Assembly (NCBI RefSeq): GCF_050947875.1
Contig: NC_134569.1
Location: forward strand, 19,009,631 to 19,073,630
Length of the DNA stretch: 64,000 nt
From: Dermacentor variabilis
Lineage: Eukaryota; Arthropoda; Arachnida; Ixodida; Ixodidae
Reading direction: 5' to 3'
Below are positions 22,151-32,049 of this stretch, one piece after another. A program made the translations under genes and the position numbers. The notes beneath the pieces were generated by a model. The model saw only the letters and a program-made list of their open reading frames with translations, was not told the origin of the DNA and did not search any database. How positions within the stretch are numbered: the stretch's first letter is position 1; each line of letters opens with the position of its first letter.

Positions 22151-23086
22151 TGTGGCAGCCAAAAGGTTTTTTTCGCCGTTAGGCAGGCCTAAAACATCGC
22201 TTGTACACTGAAAAGTGCAAAAACAAGCAATCAAACAACCAAAAAGATTAGTTTATGCGTTGCTAAAATGGATCCCAAACAGGGAAAAGCTAGTATCAAG
22301 CATAGCTGCAGCCGCGTTTTTGAACACGTAGTTTAGCAAGATGCTATCAGCTAAAGCAGAAACAGAAACTTATTCAAGTGTATGGCAAATCAAATTTATT
22401 TACTCACCCGATTTCTCAGAACTATTGCTGGATCCGTTCAAACGCGGCGGCAGGGGTACAATTAAATGGAGTTAAATGCGACCTATGCGTCCTCTGCCGG
22501 ACGCTTTGCCAGGCGTTGCTTCATGCGCACTCCGAGCCAACGTTTTATAAACGTTGCTCCCGGCAGCGTGTAGGAAAATATGGCAAAATCACTAGCTGCG
22601 TACACACTGGTAGTGGAAGTAACCTGAACCTGAAGCACTAAACACTTTGCGGATTTCTGATCAGCGACAGAAAGGCATAGATCAACGTTATTAGGTAATC
22701 TGGTAATTTAGTACCGTGTGCATAGGTGGCGTCCAAAGCCCGACATGTATCACGGTCTATAATTGTTTTTTCGGCTCCCAAGATTGCTTCCGCCGCACTT
22801 AACCTACCCATTTAGCTTAGCCTTGAAGATTTTCATTTTAAAAATTAGGAGTATGCCACCTATATGTAAATAACAAAACTTGAATTTGGACACCATCCAT
22901 TGCAGAAATTAGTCTCGAAGGCTATCCTTCTGCTCGCAGCTGTCAGTATGCACCAACGTTTTTAGATCTTTCTAAAACGTTGGTACGCACCAAAAAGCGA
23001 TTTACGTCATCGCTACCATGCATTACCGTGCACACTACCAAAGTTGGTGCTTTATTCTATGCAAAGACACAGCCTATGGCTACATC

Positions 23087-23123
23087 CATAGAGTTTCCTA
23101 CAAAAATTTTGAAGGAAACTATG
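23087..23123. repeat. CATAGAG-family hairpin
   Basis: CATAGAGTTTCCTACAAAA followed by a near-complementary ATTTTGAAGGAAACTATG. It has the same terminal sequence as 28465-30450 and 51641-51673. The flanking 8-mers do not match. Confidence 0.65.
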
Positions 23124-23271
23124 GCCCCACGTGGGCCCCACCGACTTCACTACCGTCCAAAATACACAAGCCTGGTCAAGAGGAGAGCTAACCTCATGGC
23201 TAACCTTCACTAGGGTGTCTACCTTCACTCTATGGAGTTAACCAATGCCTCCTTTACTAGATCATCATTCG

Positions 23272-23383
23272 TTGCTGGTGAAGCAGCGCACTGACACGGA
23301 CACAGTGAAGACACACAAGAAAAGACGACACTCGCTACCAGGGTGTCTGAAACGTGTGTTCTTGTGCGCTGCTTCACCAGCAA
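23272..23383. repeat. 20-bp perfect inverted repeat with 72-nt loop
   Basis: TTGCTGGTGAAGCAGCGCAC (23272-23291) and its exact complement (23364-23383). The loop carries the ACACGGACACAGTGAAGACA motif. Probably part of a dispersed repeat; origin not established. Confidence 0.75.
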
Positions 23384-23640
23384 GGTATAATGATCACTCA
23401 CCAACTAGCCCAACTTTTTACTTTACTGAACCATTACTAGATGCCTGCCGCGTTGTCCGGTAAACTCGGTGACTCGGTTCCGTGCCCTCTCTCTTTTCAC
23501 GTCTCCGCGAAAAGGCAACAAGCGCCTCTCATGGCGAACGCCTGCAACTTAAATCACGCGCTGCAGCCTCTGAGATTAACATGGCATCTGCCACAGTCTC
23601 GGAGGCCAACGAGAACGCTCGCGAACCATGCGGCCCGCTG

Positions 23641-23926
23641 ATATTTTTTACGTAACGTATAGTCGTACACGCAATAACAAGTTTTCATAGTTAAACAAAA
23701 CATGTTTTCGCGTAATAATAAAGCTAAAACAGCTTTTTACGCGCTGTTTTAGGAGGAAATGAATCATTGTGACAGACTGAACGGTACTTGCCAGGCGCGT
23801 CTTCAAGGTGTCCTGTCTCTCCGAGAACGATGTCAATCCGAAGTCACAATATACCGGCATTCCCATGCATACCACAGCGCAGCAGCGCCAGATTTCCCTC
23901 TAGGTAATAGTGAGAAACTCTATTTC
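23641..23926 (+). mobile_element. CATAGAG-family right end, copy T3
   Basis: About 285 bp closely matching 54861-55143 (direct), ending in CCCTCTAGGTAATAGTGAG and GAGAAACTCTAT, the complement of the family's left terminus. No matching left end was identified. Confidence 0.7.
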
Positions 23927-24122
23927 GCGAACAGACGATGGATGGATGGATGGATGGATGGATGGATGGATAGATGGATGGATGTTATGAGCGTCCCCTT
24001 TGGAACGGGGCGGTGGCTTGCGCCACCAAGCTCTTGCTACTATGCTGCCTTATATCCTACCTAGGTTAACCAATGAAAAAAAAAAAACACTATGAACTAC
24101 CACGTCCAAATTTTCTGATACC

Positions 24123-27100
24123 CTATTGCGAACTGTGCTTTTGTACGTCTCCGTCTTTTGTCGTTTCCCTACTTTTCTTCCACCAATCCTCCAATCGCCT
24201 CTTACTGACGTCTATTGCGGACCTGTTTGCTTTACCACTGCTCCCGCTGAACCCAAGGGCTTCCAGGAGGCCAGTGGTGCCTAAATCGACCGCTGGATAG
24301 ACGTCTTCACATTCTAATAAAATATGCTCCGTCGTTTCCCTAGCTTTACCGCAGCAAGCACATGCTTCTTCTTCCTTCTTATATCTTGCTTTATAGGTGC
24401 GTGTTCTAAGGCATCCCGATCTCGCTTCGAAAAGTAAAGAGCTTCCCTTTGAGTTATCATAAATGGTTTCTCTCCTAATTTCGTTTTTTCCCCTTAAGTA
24501 GTTACTCATGGCAGGTTTCTTTTCCATTGCCGCCACCCATGAGATTAATTCAGCCTCTCTGACTTTCCGCTTGACCTTCTTTGTTGCTGTGTTGCCCACC
24601 CCACAGGCCGCATACTTGCTGGTAAGCTTCCTAGTTCTTTTCCTCCACTGTGAATCAATGTTTTGCCTGTACAGATACCTGAACACTCTCCCAGCCCATT
24701 TACTTTCCTCCATATTCCTCAGCCGTTCTTCATACTCAATTTTACTGCGAGCTTCCCTCACTTCAAAACTAGTCCAGCCCATATCCCCTTGCACAGCTTC
24801 ATTTGTAGTCTTTCCGTGAGCGCCCAATGCGAGGCGACCCACTGACCTTTGGTTCCCGTCGAGTCCTGATTGTACCCCTGATTTAAAGCAAACAACCGCA
24901 TTTCCAAAAGTAAGTCCTGGAACCATTACCCCTTTCCATGTACCTCGGAGGACCTCGTACCTATTGTATCCCCATAGCGCTCTGTGCTTCATTATGGCTG
25001 CATTTCTCTTCCCCTTGATTGTTATGGTTTTTTCCTGTGTTTCCATATATCCGTTGCCTTCGTTTATCCATATACCAAGGTATTTATATTCTGTTACCCG
25101 AGGTATTTCTTGGCCCTGTATCTCCACTGTCTGTTCACTGTTTTCATTGAATACAATAACACCTGATTTTCTAACACTAAATTTCAAACCTAAATTGTTG
25201 CCTTCCTGTCCACAGATATTAGCCAGACGTTGCAAATCACTTTGCTTGTTTGCGAGCAACACAATGGCGTCCGCATAAAATAAACCTGGGAGTTGCTGCT
25301 CTATTACTGTACCTGCCTGTTTGTATGAGAGATTAAACCCGATATTACTTCCTTCTAGCGCCCTCTCCATCCTCACCATGTACATCATAAACAGCAGCGG
25401 GGATAAAGGGCACCCCTGCCTCAGTCCCTTGTTGATATGAACTTTCTCCGCGCTCCTCATCCCTTCCCATTCAACGCAAACAGTATTTTCTAGGTAAATC
25501 TCTCTCAAAAGCTGTATACAATCGTTACCTAAGCCTTCCCCTTCCAGAATATCCCACAAAATGCTGCGGTCTACGTTGTCGTATGCTCCTGTAATGTCCA
25601 AAAAGGCCACATACAACGGTCTGCTTTCTGCTTTTGATATTTCAATACACTGAGTAAGAACAAACAAGTTATCATCCAAACGCCTACCTATTCTAAAGCC
25701 ATTCTGAAGCTCTCCCAAAATGCCATTATTTTCTGCCCATGCTTGAAGCTTTAATTTGATTGCCTGCATTGCTAGCCTGTATATTACCGATGTAATGGTC
25801 AACGGTCTATACGAGTGAATTTTGTCTTTCTCCCCCTTACCTTTATAAATTAAATTCATTCTAATTTGTCGCCAACTGTCTGGTATTCGTCTATCTTTTA
25901 AAGTTTTTCCAACTGCTTTCACGAGAGCTTCCTTGCTTTTTGGTCCCAGTTCATTTATCAGCCTAACGGGAACCTCGTCTAGCCCTGTGGCTGTGCGCTT
26001 AGGAATTTTCTCTTCCGCTTTCTTCCAGTTTAAATTTGTAAGCACTAACTCCTTTCCCCCTTGGGTCTCTTTCATGCTCTTTTTTTCTTCAAATACAACC
26101 TCGTCCTTGCCTTGGAAAGATTCGGCTGTTACTTTTTGGATGTAATTTATTGCTGCTTCTCCTTCCAGTCTGTTTTCATCTTCGTCTAGGATATGTTGTT
26201 GTATTGTTGTTGACTTCCTGCCTAATAATTTTATGTGATTCCAAAATATTCTAGGTGCGGCCTTCTTTTTCTCACGTATTTCTGACAACCAACTTTCACT
26301 TTCACCTTTTAATTTTGCTTGCACCAGTATTTGAACCATAGACTTTTTCTCCCGGTATATTTCCCATTTACTGGTTACTTCATCCTGTGGCAACTGCGCC
26401 TTCTTTGCCTGCCTGTGCTCTCGAGATGCTTTCTGTCGTTCGGCGATCGCTTCTCGTATCTCCTTGTTCCACCAGCTTTTCGGTGTCTTTTTTCCTTTCC
26501 AATGAACATGTTGTTTCTCTTTCCGTATTTCTGTCGTTACTACACTTAGAAGCTCACCATATTCCCAACCCTTACTTGGCGACTTGCCAATTTCTGCCTC
26601 CACTCTAGTGACTATATTTGCTATTTGTTCAGCGTTCAAATTTGGACTGGCCATTTTGCTTTCGTTGCTCTCTTTGCCAACTACATATCCCATTTTCAAA
26701 ATGATGCGTTTATGGTCACTCCCTATGCTGCTAAACCCTTCCTCCTCGATGACCATTTCTCTCAACTTATCATGAATTCCTTCTGTCATCAGACAGTAAT
26801 CAATGGTCGATTGCCGGTTTCCCACTTCCCACGTGATCTGTCCTTCACACTTAGGCCCTGTATTCACGATCACGAGGTTATGTTGCTCGCAAAGGTCTAG
26901 CATTGACTTCCCGTTATTGTCGGTATAGCCATCTAAATCCTGTATGTGGGCATTCGTGTCACCTAATAGGACTATCTCAGCACCATTCCCGAAACCCCTA
27001 ATATCAGCGCTTATGCATTGCACTAACTCTTTATTCTTCTCTGTGCAATTTGTTCCGGTCCACAAATACGTAACTCCAAGCCAAGTTTCTTTCCCACTCA

Positions 27101-27746
27101 TTGTACCTGATAACCAAAGATGCTCTTGACATTGTGAATTTACTCTTTTCCATTTGGCTCCCTGATGGATGAGCATTCCGACTCCCCCTCCCTTTCTTTC
27201 CGACTTAGTTCTGTTGCACCCTTCCCATACATAATTCTCAATAATTGGCGGCTCTTCTGAGTCTCTAAGGTGCGTTTCTGTAACCGCATACACCCCTATT
27301 TGTTCTCTATGTAACTGCTCCTCAATCTCTGCCCACTTTTCCTTTCTTCTGCCGCCCTGCGTGTTTATGTAGCCTATTGCATGGCGAGCTCTTGTTCTTG
27401 TTTTCCTCCTTTTTCTGTTATCGACGGCGATGCTCTTCTGATGTTCCCCTAGGGGACCTTCTTTATTACTACCTACTCTGACCTCCTGAGCGCCCGCGGG
27501 CCCCCTAAAAAAAGCAACAGCGCGACCCCCAAGTCGCCAGCCCACTTCTCGTGCTAGCCTGTAATTGAAGTGGATCCCATCTCGTTTAAAACCACCACAA
27601 CTTCTCACTTCCCTGTTTACTTCGACAACCTCGAAGCCTTTCTCTCGGCTCATTTTCCATATTGCCTCATTGGCAGCCATTACGGCTCTTTGTACGTGAC
27701 TGTCACGCACAGGCACCTCCGGCACCGTGCACACCACGATCTGCAC
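24123..27746 (-). CDS. LINE C polyprotein: SGNH tail, APE endonuclease, RT
   Basis: 1207 codons without a stop. Residues about 1-85 hold the SGNH catalytic Asp-x-x-His block (DGIHFNYRLAREVG) of an esterase whose GDS block is in the frame upstream. APE motifs: TETHL (about 155), LLGDTNAH (about 260), STIDYCL (about 325), GSDHKRI (about 343). RT motifs: NGFRIGRRLDDNLF, FLDITGAYDNVDR, LRQGCPLSPLLF, then FYADAIV at about 822-829. The last replaces the catalytic YADD by YADA (residue 827, codon 25266-25268), a one-base change. A CACC..H..C knuckle lies at about 1130-1150. The long frame but dead palm suggests a recently inserted, catalytically broken copy. The ATG at 27746 is unlikely to be the true start; a frameshift separates it from the esterase start. 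Confidence 0.9.
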   Translation of the reverse strand: MQIVVCTVPEVPVRDSHVQRAVMAANEAIWKMSREKGFEVVEVNREVRSCGGFKRDGIHFNYRLAREVGWRLGGRAVAFFRGPAGAQEVRVGSNKEGPLGEHQKSIAVDNRKRRKTRTRARHAIGYINTQGGRRKEKWAEIEEQLHREQIGVYAVTETHLRDSEEPPIIENYVWEGCNRTKSERKGGGVGMLIHQGAKWKRVNSQCQEHLWLSGTMSGKETWLGVTYLWTGTNCTEKNKELVQCISADIRGFGNGAEIVLLGDTNAHIQDLDGYTDNNGKSMLDLCEQHNLVIVNTGPKCEGQITWEVGNRQSTIDYCLMTEGIHDKLREMVIEEEGFSSIGSDHKRIILKMGYVVGKESNESKMASPNLNAEQIANIVTRVEAEIGKSPSKGWEYGELLSVVTTEIRKEKQHVHWKGKKTPKSWWNKEIREAIAERQKASREHRQAKKAQLPQDEVTSKWEIYREKKSMVQILVQAKLKGESESWLSEIREKKKAAPRIFWNHIKLLGRKSTTIQQHILDEDENRLEGEAAINYIQKVTAESFQGKDEVVFEEKKSMKETQGGKELVLTNLNWKKAEEKIPKRTATGLDEVPVRLINELGPKSKEALVKAVGKTLKDRRIPDSWRQIRMNLIYKGKGEKDKIHSYRPLTITSVIYRLAMQAIKLKLQAWAENNGILGELQNGFRIGRRLDDNLFVLTQCIEISKAESRPLYVAFLDITGAYDNVDRSILWDILEGEGLGNDCIQLLREIYLENTVCVEWEGMRSAEKVHINKGLRQGCPLSPLLFMMYMVRMERALEGSNIGFNLSYKQAGTVIEQQLPGLFYADAIVLLANKQSDLQRLANICGQEGNNLGLKFSVRKSGVIVFNENSEQTVEIQGQEIPRVTEYKYLGIWINEGNGYMETQEKTITIKGKRNAAIMKHRALWGYNRYEVLRGTWKGVMVPGLTFGNAVVCFKSGVQSGLDGNQRSVGRLALGAHGKTTNEAVQGDMGWTSFEVREARSKIEYEERLRNMEESKWAGRVFRYLYRQNIDSQWRKRTRKLTSKYAACGVGNTATKKVKRKVREAELISWVAAMEKKPAMSNYLRGKNEIRRETIYDNSKGSSLLFEARSGCLRTRTYKARYKKEEEACACCGKARETTEHILLECEDVYPAVDLGTTGLLEALGFSGSSGKANRSAIDVSKRRLEDWWKKSRETTKDGDVQKHSSQ

Positions 27747-28018
27747 CGAGGGGATAGCTCGCGCAAGTCGTCCACCCCCTTCGCCAAGCGCTGGGCTAGT
27801 CCTGGCCCTTTCCTGTTCAGGACGTCAATTAGCCCACCTGCTACTACGACAAGGTTGCGCACGTGGGCATTTTCCGTGAGCTTTTCTTTTGCTCGCTCCA
27901 TGACAGAACCCAGTGTCTGCCCTGGAAATGTCCCTACCGCCACTCTTTTGTCGCCTTTCACCCTCTCCACAATTGCTTTTGAGCACCCAGCCATGTTTGA
28001 GTCGCCAGCGATAATCAC
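27680..28018 (-). pseudogene. SGNH/GDSL hydrolase N-terminal part of LINE C
   Basis: The frame opens with VIIAGDSNMAGC, the GDS block of SGNH hydrolases, and continues through GQTLGSVMERAKEKLTENAH and NLVVVAGGLIDVLNRKG. It then loses frame; the domain ends (DGIHFN) in the 1207-codon frame beginning 27746. The frame also reads open upstream from about 28076 (TLSEATLQPQEAGKQG). Esterase domains of this type are known in ORF1 of CR1-like LINEs. Confidence 0.7.
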
Positions 28019-28076
28019 CCTTTCACTCTCTCCTACCTCTCCCTGCTTCCCGGCTTCCTGTGGCTGCAGCGTCGCC

Positions 28077-28421
28077 TCACTCAGCGTGTTGCGCTGCTTC
28101 GCTATAGCTACGCCGATTCACCGGCGGCGAGCTGGCGACCGCTTGCTTTGGCTCCCTGCCTCCCACTTCGCCCTCGCTTTGGTGTCCTGACCCGACATTA
28201 TCCGCTGCCCGAGTCTCAAGAGCGTCGAGCCGCCTTTGCAGTTCGGCGCTCCTTTCTTTCGCCTCCCCAAGCTCGGCCACAGTCCTCACCAACTGCGCGG
28301 CCTGGGCCGCCTCCACATTTACGAAATTTTCAACCTTCGCCTGCAGTGCTACCCGCTTCTCCTGCTCCTCCCTCAGGTTTGCCTTAAGCTCTTCAAACTT
28401 AGCCGCCCACTTCCCTTCCAA
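28077..28421 (-). pseudogene. LINE C N-terminal coiled coil
   Basis: A heptad-rich frame (KFEELKANLREEQEKRVALQ, then QLVRTVAELGEAKERSAEL, then QRRLDALETRA) ends at a TGA at about 28077. It is in the same frame class as the 1207-codon ORF, while the intervening SGNH start is in another frame. This implies two compensating shifts. No ATG opens it; a TGA lies five codons upstream. Confidence 0.6.
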
Positions 28422-28464
28422 CGCCCGCGCATATCAGCGCTACGACCTTTGGAGTGCCCCATAG

Positions 28465-30450
28465 CATAGAGTTTCCTAGTGGATGGATGGAAACAACTTT
28501 ATTCTGAATCCGGCAAATTTGATGACCCGGGCTCAGGTCTCCCATGAGGGGACTTCGAGGCCTTGCCTCGTCGCCGCCTCTCGGGCTTGCTGGACAGCCC
28601 ACTCTTGTGTCTTGAGGTTGGAGCTGCGCAGAGCGGCGGCCCACTTCGACGCAAGAGCCTCCGGAGCTACTGCCATTGTAGCTGATGTAACCCGACACTC
28701 CCACAACATGTGTGACAGCGTCGCTCTAGTGTCCTGACATAATTTGCAAAGAGCATTCGGGTATTGCGCGGGGAAAATGTGCTGCAATCGCACTGGACTG
28801 GGGAATGTTTGTGTTTGCAATTGTCGCCAGATGACTGCCTGGCGACGTTTCAGCATGGGGTGAGGTGGGGGCAGCAACCGCCTGCCTAGCTGGTAGTGCT
28901 TGGTGATGTCATTGTACTGTACCTGACCAGGCGTTCTCGCGTGCTTTGAGCCAGCAGTTCCGAACTCGAAGAAGCGGTCCCCGATTCTGTGCGGCGGGTC
29001 AGTTCTCGCGCAGAGCGGTGTGCTACCTCGTTCAAGTTAATGAGGCCCTCATTGGTGGGGGTGGCGACGTGCGCTGGAAACCACATGATGGCGGTGTTAT
29101 CGAAGTGCTGTCGACCAGCTTTCCTTATAATCTGGAGAGCTTCGGAGGAAATGCGCCCCCGCGCGTAGTTGCGAACTGCGGATTGTGAGTCGCTAAACAC
29201 TACCTCGCAGAGGGGGTCGGTAAGCGCAAGCGCAATCGCTACCTCTTCTGATGTTTCGGAGAATTCCGTACGTTGCGACACTACACGCGTGCGTAAGCCT
29301 GGAGCTAACGTCTACGACTACCGCCGTGAACCGGTGTTCTCGTGCGTATTCTGCGGCGTCTACAAAGCGCGTAGTCCTCTTTCCACCCAAGGAGCGCAGC
29401 AGTGCCTTGGCACGTGCCTGGCGTAGGCCCCGATTAAATTCGGGGTGCATGTTTCGAGGTATAGGGGCGACAATCAGCGTGTCGCTGAGGTCAGGTGGAA
29501 TGACCTGTTTCTGACCGTGTTGGACGTGGTAGTTGAGGTCGAGTTTCCGCAGGATGTACCTGCCCGTGGCTGTCAGAGACATGCGTTCGAGTTGAGAGGT
29601 TCTTTGCGCATCCACGATTTCCTCAAGCGTGTTGTATACTCCCAGCTGTAGCAGACGAGCAGTGCTTGTGGACTCCGGTAGGCCAAGGGCGATCTTGTAG
29701 GTCTTGCGTATAAGGGTGTTGATTTTCTCCCTTTCAGTGACATTCCAGTTGTGGAAGGCAGCCACATAAGTGATGTGACTGATTGCGAAAGAGTGTATGA
29801 GGCGCATGACACTGTCCTCCTTCATGCCCGTGTGCTTGTTTGTAATGCGTTTGATCAGATGGGTAGCCGCTGTAACCTTGCCTTCGATTTTGCGAATAGC
29901 TGCTACGTTTGACCCGTTGGCGTATCTTCGGGACTCGGGGAATGCAGGAGCCGTCTTGCGTATAGAGGATTATGTCGTCACATTGGCGCGATTCGGCTGT
30001 AGGCTTGGGCCGGCGGCGCGAGCGGTAGACGAGCAGCTCCGATTTCAGTGGAGATAGACGGAGACCTGTGTCTTGGAGGTAGGTTTCGACTACAGAGACC
30101 GCTGCTTGTAAGGTGCATTCTATCTGACCGTCACTGCCCTTGTTGACCCACAGGGTGATGTCATCTGCATACAAGGCGTGATGGAGGCCATCGATCTCGT
30201 CGAGGTAGGCCGGGAGACCCAGCATCACGAGGTTGAAAAGGAGCGGGGATATGACCGATCCTTGAGGAGTGCCGGTGCTTCCTAGTGTATGTTCGTCGGA
30301 TGTCATGCTGCCGACCGCGAGGGTGACAAAAATTACTAGAGGGAACTCTGGCGCTAGTGTCTACGGGAGCTGCAATGGGAGCGGTTGTACCAACATGGGA
30401 ATTATGGGAAGCACAGAGTTTCCTACAAAATTTTTGTAGGAAACTCTATG
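28465..30450. mobile_element. CATAGAG-family element T4 with 8-bp duplication
   Basis: Starts CATAGAGTTTCCTA at 28465 and ends with its complement TAGGAAACTCTATG at 30450. It is flanked by CCCCATAG at 28457-28464 and 30451-30458. LINE D occupies 28479-30326 inside it; without that the element is about 138 bp. Its right end contains a 16-bp perfect inverted repeat with a 1-base spacer (30418-30450). The duplication length fits the hAT or P superfamily. Confidence 0.85.
28479..30326 (-). mobile_element. LINE D: 5'-truncated I-like LINE
   Basis: Frames broken in order on the minus strand. RT palm (29734-30306: TPQGSVISPLLFNL, HALYADDITLWV), RT thumb plus RNase H start (29193-29825: FVDAAEYAREHRFTAVVVDV), RNase H middle (28886-29281: VVFSDSQSAVRNYARGRIS, MWFPAHVA), and knuckle (28533-28877: CKLCQDTRATLSHMLWEC). 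It ends in AATAAAGTTGTTTCC then a short (ATCC)n tail at 28481-28490. It starts inside the RT, at the junction with element T4. Confidence 0.85.
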
Positions 30451-30589
30451 CCCCATAGCCTTACGCCGCGCCACGCTCCGAAACACGAATGGACTGCGCC
30501 AACCGCGCAGATCCCAGCATGGCACTCAAATTGCTCGTGGAACACTGTCTCGCATCCACTCGCACGCATAGAGTTTCTCACTGTAACAT

Positions 30590-30800
30590 ATCATAAGAAG
30601 CGAAATGCGAAGGTTGTGGGTTCGGTTCCCACCTGCGGCAAGTTGTTTTTTCATCCACTTTAATTCCCATTAATTCATCGTTTCATTATTCCATTTTATT
30701 AAGCACAAGTAATTTCCCCTATGTTGTCCTTGGTGTCAGTGTTTGTTGGCTTCTTATGATATGATTAATAAAAATCGGGCCCCTCGGTTAACCCCCTTTC
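30590..30800 (+). mobile_element. tRNA-derived SINE, second family
   Basis: Carries a Pol III box B (GTGGGTTCGGTTCCCACC near 30614-30631) and the body 'CCTATGTTGTCCTTGGTGTC', and ends CGGGCCCCTCGGTTAACCCC. The flanks carry CATATCATAAGAAG and its complement. Related fragment at 16055-16135. It is not a functional tRNA gene: the acceptor stem and anticodon arm are missing. Confidence 0.65.
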
Positions 30801-30899
30801 TTCTCGTTTATCACTATAACATAGTGAGAAACTTAAAGGAAGCGTTGCTACACGGATGCGTTGCTATGGCTCGCACTAGACAAAGCCCATAGGGGCTTT

Positions 30900-31250
30900 A
30901 GCACTAGAGTGTCCTAGAATGGGGGAGTGAGTCCAACGGAGGCCAACGGAGGCCATCGGAGGCCACGGCAAACGGCGAGAGTGAAGCAAAAAAGCAAAAA
31001 AATTTGCGGCGGCGCTGCAGTCGCCTTTTTCTTAAAGCTCCTCCTCCTTCTAACGTTTCCGCCAATCCGGTGCCTCGGCGGCCCAGCGGATCCACGCCTG
31101 CCGACGGTGGTTACGGCGGCGCCAAGCTGTCGTCTGCTCGACGCGCCGTCGTCTACTGAACACACCGTCGTGGTTGTGTTTGTTTCGTCCATTTTTGTTC
31201 CTAGTATGTGTGAGAAAAAAGAATACAATAAGATTACTGCTTTGCCATGA
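30900..31250. other. GC-rich block with short tandem motif
   Basis: A locally GC-rich segment with CGGAGGCCA-type 10-mers repeated about three times at 30937-30968 and an open minus frame (30914-31228: MDETNTTTTVCSVDDG..). No homology is recognised and no convincing splice sites were found, so it may be a host 5' exon or repeat debris. Confidence 0.25.
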
Positions 31251-32049
31251 ATTGAGCTCCCTCGCTTCCGTCAAACGACGCTGTCTGCACGATGTTTACG
31301 CGCGCAGACGTCCTCGCATATGTCTATGGTTTGTTTCGTAACTCGGCGGCTTGGCAGAGTGTTCGAAGAATGAGAGAATGAGCACACCTCGACGAAAGAA
31401 CTACTGTTGTATAGCGGGTTCCAAAACCGTATACAGTAGATTGAAAGGTCAAGCCAAACTCTCGCTCCTTCGGAGTTCCTTGCAAACAAATACGGGCGCA
31501 GAAAAATGAAGGCGTCAAAAATTTCTGGGCAGCAATGGGACCAAAACGCACTAGTTTTCTCTAGGTTTTGTGTTCCTCTTCCACTGCATGTATATTAAGG
31601 ATTTAATTGGTGAGGATTAACATCCCATCCTGCGATAAGCCAGATTTTAATGTGGCGCTTAATCTTCAAGCCTGAAGATTGAGCTCCCGCTCATCTTCAA
31701 CGCACCGATCGGCCCTTTGGAAGTCACCGACTCCATTTGTGAGCTACACTTTGATGCAAAGTACGTATTGAGGCATTATGTGCATATTATCGAAGGCCAG
31801 GAAGTATCTACACAGCATGGAAAGCCTACGATTCAGTCTGATGCGGTATCCACCAGTGGCGTAGCTAGGTCATCGGGTACCCGGGGCCCATAGGTCTTCT
31901 GTCACCCCCACCCCCCTCCCCTTTTGTAGTCGAGGAAGGCGAGGATATCGACAATTTCCGGGCACCAGTACAGACGCCTTGGATACCGCGCACGTCCCCT
32001 GGGTCCCCCTCTCCTTCACTTCCTTTCCCACTGATCGCGAATGCAGGAG

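Larger units (their letters stand above)
22208..23640. other. Region upstream of ECT2
   Basis: Probable 5' flank or first intron of ECT2. Apart from a 37-bp hairpin (23087-23123) and a 20-bp inverted repeat (23272-23383) no gene is supported. Confidence 0.4.
23937..28456 (-). mobile_element. LINE C: SGNH, endonuclease and reverse transcriptase
   Basis: Minus-strand LINE with a (CATC)n 3' tail at 23937-23984. The tail follows a 3' UTR with 'GGTGGCGCAAGCCACCGCCC' and an A-run at 24077-24088. Coding parts in order: coiled coil (28077-28421), SGNH hydrolase start (27680-28018), and a 1207-codon frame (24123-27746) with the SGNH end, APE endonuclease, RT and a zinc knuckle. Its 5' part probably continues at about 30459-30566, beyond the inserted element 28465-30450, because the insertion is flanked by identical CCCCATAG copies. 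No RNase H is visible. Confidence 0.85.

Noticed and set aside
30590..30650. tRNA gene
   Set aside because: Box B is present, but there is no complete cloverleaf and the same sequence recurs with a SINE body, so it is part of a SINE.
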